Shown here: positions 56,819-64,000 of the stretch, piece by piece
How positions within the stretch are numbered: position 1 is the first letter of the stretch
How the letters are laid out: each line of letters opens with the position of its first letter
From: Artemia franciscana
Lineage: Eukaryota > Arthropoda > Branchiopoda > Anostraca > Artemiidae
NCBI RefSeq assembly: GCF_032884065.1
Contig: NC_088883.1
Location: 23,369,637 to 23,433,636, forward strand
Reading direction: 5' to 3'
DNA: 64,000 nt
Position numbers and translations under genes: made by a program
The notes under the pieces: generated by a model
Seen by the model: only the letters and a program-made list of their open reading frames with translations
The model's database searches: none
Told to the model about the DNA's origin: nothing

Positions 56819-57480
56819 CCATTTGGATGGATAAGGATCAAAAGAGAGCCAACAGATACCAAATCATTTAGCAAATCGATACCGAATTTTATTTCGGACT
56901 AAGGGGATAAAACTTCTGATACGAAAACCATAAAATACTGTCAAATGATAACAACGTCATTGTCATTAAAGACAATGTCATATGTGAATCTGGCTAGTAT
57001 ACCTAATTGAAAGCAAAATATTACAAAATCATTTTTGAAGACGTCTCTGAAAGAAAATTATCCTTAAACTGGACATGTAGAAAAGACTGCAAGTATTTTT
57101 TTTTACCACTTTAATAGCTAATAATATTAGGGCAGACCCATAAAACTGGATCCAGGCACAAATCTCAAAGGCCCCTTGCCTGTTGCTAGACATTGCCATT
57201 ACCAGTAGCAAGACAACAAGATTTAACTAGATAATTTAATAGGTTGGACATTAATACAATTTCAGGGTTCGTACAGGTCGGTTCGTTTCAAATTATAGGC
57301 TCTGTCCTTTTTCTGTAGAATTTCCCGGGCCCAAATACACGCCAAATATAGGATTCGGAAGTCCTCAGGATCAGATCTGTGGTAGACGGCGTGGGAAACC
57401 TGGTTACCCAAATTCGTCATTTCCCGAGTTTCTACTTATTTTTTTATATTATTATTTATTTCAAATACAAACTGTACAAA
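56818..57480 (-). other. Drp1 intron, no gene seen
   Basis: Unassigned sequence between Helitron E and the hAT-like pseudogene. Confidence 0.5.
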
Positions 57481-57484
57481 TAGT

Positions 57485-58640
57485 AAAAACAGGGCAATGT
57501 CTATGGAACTCTTGGACTCGGCAGCCTTTTTCATTCTGTCGGTCGCTTCCTAAAGTAAAGCATCTGCTATTGTTCTCTTTTCTTGCTCTGATGCTCTAAG
57601 TTTTTCCTTTTTGCTTTCCGGGTCTTCTATTTATTTCTTTTTGTCGTGAACCTCCTGCAAATTACGCTTGTTGTACTCTTCGAAATCTGGCTTCTCCTTC
57701 TCGGAGAGCTATTCTTTTCATCCAGATTTTGTTGATGCTGAGACCGTGCGGAACGTGCAAGATTCAACAGCTATTTTGTAATCGAAAACCGCTCTGGTTT
57801 TTCTCCTTCAAGACTCGACGTGTCATATACCATGAATCTCGCATCCAGAACGCGTCCAGACATTAATGCCTGGTCTTCACCGATAATCTTACCAGAACGC
57901 GAAAACCCACGCTCAACATCTGCGCTGTCATGCGACAACGTAAGCACCACTTTGATAAGCTTGGTAAGTTCCGGGTACTCGCTGTCCCCACGCTCATTCA
58001 CCAGTACAAAATAATGGCTCCAAAAATTATCGATCCGAGTAGTGTCCTCATGGGGTCCAGTTTCCGTTTGCAAAAGCAGTCACTCAGCTTGGGCAACGTC
58101 TGAGCTTACTCCAGTCGCAATTTTGCGTGCCACAGCCGCTATGTCTGCAATGGTTCTTGAATCCTTTATGTTGATCGGATTCAAGCAGCGTAAAGCCTCT
58201 AGAAAACCATCCTTTTCCAGAGGACATTTCTTCAATATATAGCAAATATCCGCAATAAAATATTTTCGCACATTGACATAGAAAATGGCCTTGTCTTTCA
58301 GTATTGCTTTCTCACGGAAAGCCCGTTGTACATTTTCTGAAACTATGGGCTTTCCTGCAAATTTCTCAGCAAGGTTCAACATTTGCGGTGAGAAATTTTC
58401 AGTCTCGGTCACGAAATCTGGAGTAAAGACCCGTCCACAAAGCGTCAACTAGTCTTTTGATCACTGAGCGCGGAACAAGAATGAGAGGCTCTTCTTTCTG
58501 GAACAGTTGGGTGAAACACATGAACAGTTCTGCTGAGGCTAGAACAAACTCAAGTTGGGCCTTCATCGTCGCACTTCTGATATAAGTCATAATCTTCAGA
58601 AGTTTGGGATTGGACAGAAGACTCTTCAGCTTTGTCTCTA
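57485..58640 (-). pseudogene. hAT-like transposase C-terminal remnant
   Basis: Three - strand frames join into one degraded protein. The best part (57771-58073) has Tyr-Pro-Glu-Leu-Thr-Lys-Leu-Ile and Ser-Ala-Asp-Val-Glu-Arg-Gly-Phe-Ser, typical of the C-terminal dimerisation region of hAT transposases. A TGA at 58080-58082 separates it from 58083-58448 in the same frame. A frameshift near 58440 leads to 58399-58590. A charged Lys/Glu-rich tail continues to about 57490 with more stops. No DDE catalytic core or BED finger is visible, and the superfamily call rests on the C-terminal motif. Confidence 0.6.
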
Positions 58641-59018
58641 CTGCATGATTCTAGCAGGGGCACGTCCGATCGTCAGCCAGCGGCTAGGGACATGCTTAAA
58701 ACAAATAAAAACCACCACCAATAATAGTAAATACAATTGTCGCTACTTATCCACGTAGGGAAAAGCAGCTATTTGAGTTACTTCAATGAGAATCAAAGAG
58801 CAACTGAGGAAAAGTTATGAAAATTGAAACTTAGTTAATTATTCTGTTGCGAAATGATCCTCTTGTAAGCTAACATTGAAGCAACTCTTTGGTCTAGTGG
58901 GTAATCTCGTCCCCCGGTGATTGTGTAAAATATTAATTCCCCCATCGATTATTGGTTCATTTTTCAAAAGAATATCATAAATTGGGTCAATATTTAAATT
59001 CCCTGTGTCTCTATTCAT
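58641..59018 (-). other. Drp1 intron, no gene seen
   Basis: Short sequence between the hAT-like remnant and the Penelope-like element; it may hold the 3' UTR of the latter. Confidence 0.45.
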
Positions 59019-60835
59019 TCAAATATTAGCAAATATATGTTTTTTTATTTCTATAGCCTCCCTCGCCCACTGAGAAAAACCTTTATCATTAGAAATAGCT
59101 GTAGCCTCATCAAATTGTATAAAATGTTCGGGATAAAAGAATGTATGTTCAGCTAGATCTGAAACAAAAGTTTCGGGAGGCTTTCTTAGTTGTAGGGTTT
59201 TTTCTATTGAGTTGCGATGCTCAATAAATCTTTCAGTAAATTGTTGGTGAGTTCTACCAATATAAAACTTTCCACAGGAACAAGGAATTTTATACACCCC
59301 ACTAACTAAATCTCCCCGGGTTAAATCCTTCCCAGACTTAAGAAAACTACCTAATGGTCCCACTGATTGGACACAAGTATCAATGTTATGTTTACCTAAA
59401 ATTCTTTTAAGCATCTCCCCCAAAGTAGGTACACAAGGTAAAGAAATGAAACTTTTCGGTAAGTTTAATTCTGTGCACTGTGAAACCCCAATAACCCTAT
59501 TGTTGTGTTTAATGGGTCTATTTTTATTATTTTATCAATGAATTTAATCGGGTACCTATTACAAAATAAAACATCCCTCAAATACAACAATTCAGAATCT
59601 AAAAACTCCCGGGAACAAATTCTGAAAGCTCTATCCACCAGTGCAATCACAACCCCTCGTTTCACTGAAATAGGGTGGCAAGAGTGAAAGTTCAAATGCA
59701 TATCACTGTGAGTAGGCTTTCTATAAACTGAAAAAAGTAAATGGAACTCACTTTTAATCAATAAGATATCCAGAAAAGGTAGTTTATCACTTTCTTCAAA
59801 CTCCACTGTAAATTTTACGTTTTTGTCAAAACTATTTAAATGATTATGGAAAAAGTCTAAAGACTCTAAACCGTGTTTCCAAATGCAAACCACATCATCC
59901 ATGAATCTGCCCCAGAAACAAGGAGAGAGCCTAAACTGTGTATGGCGGAGGTTTCAATAGATTCCATGAAGAGATTTGCCAACAAAGGGGAGAGAGATGC
60001 CCCCATAGCCAAACCAAACACCTGTTTGTAAAATTCACCTCTAAAACCAAAATAAAGAGAATGTTCATTTGCAAGGATAACCAATTTTATGATGACTTCA
60101 ATCTCCAAACTCGCCATGGTCACATCTTGTATCAAATCAAAGTGCTTTTGTAATTTAATCCTTAATATATCCTCGCACTTTTTCACGTTACAATTTGAAT
60201 ACATGGACACCACATCAAAACTACAGAGAATTGAATTCTCCTCCAGTGTGAAATTTTTTAACTTATTAGTAAGATCAGTGGAATTTTGTATATATGATTT
60301 TTGTGTTCCTAAGAGTGGACGCAATGCCACCGACAACCACTTTCCTAATTTTGCCACTGACAATGAGAAAGTTGATACAATGGGACGGAGGGGGACTCCC
60401 GTCTTATGAATTTTGGGTAGACCATAGATCTTTGGTGCGGAACAACCTCTTGGATAAAATTTATTATAAAATTGTGGGGTAATGTGCAAATTATTTTTCA
60501 GGGACTCCAATTCCTTTCTAATCGACTTTACATATTTATCCGTAGGATCGAAATCCAATTCCTTGCAAATAGTGGTATCCGAAATGATTGATTCATTTTA
60601 CGATCATAAAATGATTCATTTTACGATCATAATCATCAGTGTCCATAATTACAATAGTATTGCCTTTATCTGCCCTAGTGATAGTAAGGTTCTTATCCTT
60701 TTTCAAATCAGAAAGTATTGTAATGTCATTTTTTGTTATATCATTTTCAATTTTTTTAATGTTAGAAGTCTTAAGTTTCCTTGCGATTTCAGCTCTAAGT
60801 TCTTGAGGAGCTTCGATTTTATCAATAGAAGCCAT
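59019..60835 (-). pseudogene. Penelope-like retroelement, RT and GIY-YIG endonuclease, three frameshifts
   Basis: The coding run starts at the ATG near 60835. The Penelope-like RT has Ala-Pro-Lys-Ile-Tyr-Gly-Leu-Pro-Lys-Ile-His-Lys near 60430, Ser-Phe-Asp-Val-Val-Ser-Met-Tyr near 60210, Leu-Ala-Met-Gly-Ala-Ser-Leu-Ser-Pro near 60000 and Met-Asp-Asp-Val-Val near 59895. The linker and GIY-YIG domain follow: Gly-Val-Tyr-Lys-Ile-Pro-Cys, Phe-Tyr-Ile-Gly-Arg-Thr, Arg-x-x-Glu-His near 59220-59300, stop at 59019. A 23-bp duplication at 60588-60633, an extra TC near 59925 and a lost A near 59525 break the frame. Domain order and motifs make the family secure; this copy is dead but still close to full length. 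Confidence 0.9.
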
Positions 60836-61276
60836 AATTGATACCTAACACGGGGATACCATAGGTATTCTATGGTAGGCACACCACTTGACTGGGTATT
60901 TTAGATTTTGTTTAATCGAGAATTTAAAGTGCCGAAACCCTATAGGCAAGTGTGTATTCTCCTGATGAGCCCTTGTGTTGGGTTGTTGCCTCTGAATTAT
61001 TTGTCTTTACTGTTTTTATTGTTTGGTAAATGACGGCTTATACTTATTGACAAAATGACTGCCTGTCCATGGATTATTCTTTATGGTTGATTGTGTATGG
61101 CTATGCTGTTTGACCTATGTGATTGTATGGATGAGTAGGGTTAAGGCCTCATTCAAGTGCCGGTCTATATTAATCACTAATTTAGGAAAACAGTCTTCCT
61201 TTTCTCCTTCTGTCTTCCTTTTTTTTTTTTTTTTTTTGATGTGTTTGTGCTGTTGCATTGGTGATTTCTCTTTTTG

Positions 61277-61279
<3 letters not shown>
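60836..61279. other. 5' flank of the Penelope-like element, no gene seen
   Basis: Contains an 8-bp hairpin TACCATAG/CTATGGTA near 60860-60880 and a T-run near 61210-61238. Confidence 0.45.
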
Positions 61280-61348
<69 letters not shown>

Positions 61349-61360
61349 GTATGTATATAT

Positions 61361-61450
<90 letters not shown>

Positions 61451-61460
61451 ATACATATAT
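61280..61460. repeat. (TA)n microsatellite with TG/AA interruptions
   Basis: About 90 TA units with a few TATG and ATAATA interruptions. ORFs of Ile-Tyr repeats on both strands are artefacts. Confidence 0.95.
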
Positions 61461-61519
61461 ATATGTCGGCCCTGCTCTGTTTTCCTTGGCTATTTGTGTG
61501 TATGTATGTATTGGAATAA

Positions 61520-62335
61520 CAAGACTTTTTGACAACTGAGGTCCTGGTGTCAGCCCTGCAGAGTGTTGACACAGCTGAGTTCGAACTCTGGGTTCAATAT
61601 TACCATGATGAGATCAAACTCACAGCGTCACGACTCTTTTTGACTAACAACCCTTCTTGACAACTAAGGTCTTTGCATCAGCCTTGCAGTGTATTCTGAC
61701 AGCTGAGTTTGAACTTTTGTTCCATATTACCAATATGAGAGCAAACTCACTGCGTCACAACAGAGCTCTTGTATGTATATATGTATGTATTCGATTAACG
61801 AAACTTCTTGACCGTTAAGGTCCTTGCGTTGGCCTTGCAGTGTTTGCTTTGTTACTTGTATACATGTATGTACTGGACATCGTATGTATGTATTGGATCA
61901 ACAGCACTTCTTGACTACTAAGGCCCTTGTGTCGGCCCTGCAGTGTGTTGGTACAGTTGAGTTCGAACTCTAGGTGTCGTATTACCCGGCTGAGGTTAAA
62001 CCCACTTGGTCACTAAAGGACTCTCGTATGCATATATATGTTAGATTAATGACATTTCCTGAAATTAAGGTCCGAGTGTCAGCCCTGCAATATGTTGCAA
62101 AATCTGAGATTGAACTCTGAATTCCATATTGCTAAGCTTATATTAAACCCATTGCGTCACCACAAGACTATTGCGATGTATAGAGGCATTGGGTTAACGA
62201 CACTTCTTGACTACTAAGGTCCTTGCGTCTGCCCAGCAGTGTATTGCAACAGCTGAGTTCAAACTCTGGGTTCCGTATTACCAAGCTGAGATCAAGCCCA
62301 TTGCACCACCGCAGGACAAAAATCTTGCATTCATA
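61520..62335 (-). repeat. Array of tRNA-like SINE units, minus strand
   Basis: Five or six units of roughly 130-235 bp. On the - strand each has an A-box-like GTGGTGCAATGGG, then GATCTCAGCTTGGTAATACG and a B-box GAGTTCGAACTCAGCTG, followed by a CAGGGCTGACAC...GACCTTAGT tail. B-boxes are opposite 61573, 61701, 61937, 62105 and 62254. The unit structure fits a tRNA-derived SINE amplified in tandem. Confidence 0.65.
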
Positions 62336-63329
62336 TTTTGAATATTAGCGATAAGAAACGCCGTCTATATTTTTGGCAAGGTGGCAAATTAGGTAGCAAA
62401 GCACCATCTATAAAGCATCTATAGAGCATCCATAAAAGCACCTTCAAACTCTAGTCAACGATATAACGCAAATAAATTAAAAATGTCTCAACGAAGAAAA
62501 AAAATTAGATAATCATGGTTAAAGACAATTAATACTAAAGCAAAGTGTTATTGAAAAGTAGTTGGGCCTAAGTTATAATAAAATCAATCGTAGACATTTT
62601 TTTTTTCTGTCGGGACTATAATAGCACCGGTATATGGTTTTAATGCATCATATTTGGAAAGTAATTTTTGCTATAAGATGTGAGAGGTATCTATTTACCA
62701 CATTGCGTAAAGACCAAGCACAAAATTGGATTCGAGATGAGCCGATCTTGGGTTCCCCAGCTCGCCTGTTTCAGGCAGAGAAGCTGTACCCGGGCAATCC
62801 TTTACAATTTATTGGCCTCGATGCTTCACTGAGCAAGTTTTTTTTCTCATTTGCAATAGATTTCTAGCACTTTATTTCTTAATAAAGTGCTTATAATTAA
62901 TAATATTAATTATATTTAATATATTAATTAATTAACAACAATTGGCTAATATTTCATCTTGTCACTATCTGCCAAACAATAATAATTCAGGAATCTGAAA
63001 TAAAGCCTATAAAAAAGCCTACCTGATCCCAAAAGCTGTCAACAAACCATGGACTACTCCAGCCACATGCCCAGTTCCTTTAAGCTCTCTCTAAAAACTC
63101 GAGTTTTTAATACACGTTTCTCACAATTTCATTTAACTCATCTGTTATTGGTGCTCAGTTGATGCTGATCGATTTTTTTTGCGTCATTTTCAACATCTCA
63201 CGATTTTATCTTTTGTGCGACATTTTTTTGACATATCACATTATTTTCATGACATTTTTTGTGACATATTGCAACGTGATATGTATATAATTTAGGTTCG
63301 TTGAAAGGGAAGCAAAAAAAAATTTTTAC
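62336..63329 (-). other. Drp1 intron, no gene seen
   Basis: The + strand ORF at 62634-62867 has no domain I recognise and no supporting context. The rest is AT-rich, with a TAATTAATATT-rich stretch near 62890-62940. Confidence 0.5.
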
Positions 63330-63536
63330 CTTGGGTACATCCACCCCATTGATAATGATATTCCCGGTCGTTTGAGACGGTGCAAAACTAACCGTGTGCC
63401 TTTTGGTTGGATTGCTTCTTTTTGGAATGGTACCCTCATCCGAATTGGCAAAGGTCGCAGCCGCCACTGCTTGAGGATGAAAATCGGGGTGGCGAGTGTT
63501 GATATATGCTAGTTCAATCGCTATCATATTTTCCAC
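63330..63536 (-). CDS. Drp1: Drp1, stalk-to-variable-domain exon
   Basis: This exon encodes 69 residues, from Val-Glu-Asn-Met-Ile-Ala-Ile-Glu-Leu-Ala-Tyr-Ile-Asn-Thr-Arg-His-Pro-Asp-Phe to Val-Asp-Val-Pro-Lys. The start is the end of the stalk middle domain, nearly invariant in Drp1 proteins. The later residues enter the variable domain and are not conserved. On the - strand the acceptor is TTCTTTTTAAG and the donor AAG|GTAAAAA. Phase 0 at both ends, which fits the next exon at 46035. The upstream exons encoding the GTPase domain are beyond the window edge or were not seen in 63537-64000. Confidence 0.92.
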
Positions 63537-64000
63537 CTTAAAAAGAATCTGTTTGTCAACATACACAATAAACAGTGAGAATTTGAAATTCAATAGAAAG
63601 GGAGAAGCCAATTCCAAAACTTTGATTCCAGAATTATGAAATCCATCCCGATATTTTGCCGTCAGTTACTCAAAAATACAGAGAGTCGTTCTCCACTAGC
63701 TCTAGCGCCAACAAAAGTAAAAAAAAGAGATCGTGTGTTTTAAGGCTGCTTTCACACTAGCAAAACCTAAAACATTACTTCATGTTACGTGTTCTGATGG
63801 AGACAATTTTATCCGCAACATAGTCGTTGTTCAAAATAGAATTTTACGTCACGTTAGGCTATGTCATATGAAGTAATAAACTTTACCTAGAAAGTCTTTC
63901 ACGCCCTCTTTCCATCACAAGTCATCCGGCTAAAACAAACCATAAGGTCATCGGAAAGCCTGAATCTATATCTTCATTCCACATTTTAAAATTTTTAAAT
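63537..64000 (-). other. Drp1 intron with a MITE-like end
   Basis: GGCTGCTTTCACACTAGC at about 63745-63762 matches the ends of the MITE-like elements at 7310 and 36068. The element would continue to or past the window edge. No exon was recognised. Confidence 0.4.

Noticed and set aside
60930-60985. Hammerhead ribozyme in the Penelope-like element flank
   Set aside because: CTGATGAG at 60962-60969 is followed by a CCC/GGG stem, but the GAAA that should come next is absent. A CGAAAC lies upstream in the wrong order. The motif is also on the strand opposite the element.
63537-64000. Upstream Drp1 exon
   Set aside because: No stalk-domain motif is visible on the - strand; the preceding exon is presumably past the right edge.

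Overview
This window is eukaryotic nuclear DNA. It has spliced genes with GT-AG introns, several families of eukaryotic transposons, and long AT-rich introns full of microsatellites. The organism is an invertebrate animal. The transposon content and protein sequences would fit an arthropod, possibly a crustacean, but the sequence alone does not fix the species. There are no prokaryotic operons, rRNA genes or CRISPR arrays.

Two conserved genes lie tail to tail. On the + strand, the 3' half of the cAMP-dependent protein kinase catalytic subunit (PKA-C) is encoded by exons at 5429-5555, 9569-9664, 12311-12433 and 23249-23413. These are followed by two alternative last exons, 27800-27931 and 33814-33939. 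Each begins in the same phase and supplies its own C-terminal tail and stop codon. On the - strand, the 3' end of the dynamin-related fission GTPase Drp1 is encoded by 63330-63536, 46035-45804, 42671-42460 and 38284-38228. None of these exons except the first of Drp1 shows up as a long open reading frame. They were found from conserved protein blocks bounded by splice signals, and every junction keeps phase. The 5' halves of both genes lie outside the window or were not found.

Region by region: 1-5428 is upstream or intronic sequence with MITE-like repeats and two long poly(A) tracts. 5556-23248 holds PKA-C introns with LINE and SINE fragments, foldback elements, an antisense ankyrin-repeat ORF (15821-16561) with decayed tandem copies of its 3' end, and a 3.5-kb satellite of about 74-75 bp units (19050-22600). 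23414-33813 separates the shared exons from the alternative last exons. It contains short tandem copies of exon ends and a 2.6-kb LINE with a 12-bp target duplication. 33940-38227 is the space between the two genes. 38285-63329 is Drp1 intron. The 17-kb intron at 46036-63329 is a transposon nest: Helitron copies joined head to tail through (TA)n tracts, a Ty3/gypsy-type element with a likely -1 frameshift site and an inverted second LTR fragment, a hAT-like pseudogene, a Penelope-like element with GIY-YIG domain, and an array of tRNA-like SINE units.

The most useful results are the alternative PKA-C C-terminal exons (one lacks the turn-motif serine), the -1 frameshift signal and inverted-LTR structure of the gypsy element, the Helitron/(TA)n chain, and a repeated pattern of local tandem duplications that copy exon ends into the adjoining intron. 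No wholly new multi-gene system was recognised.
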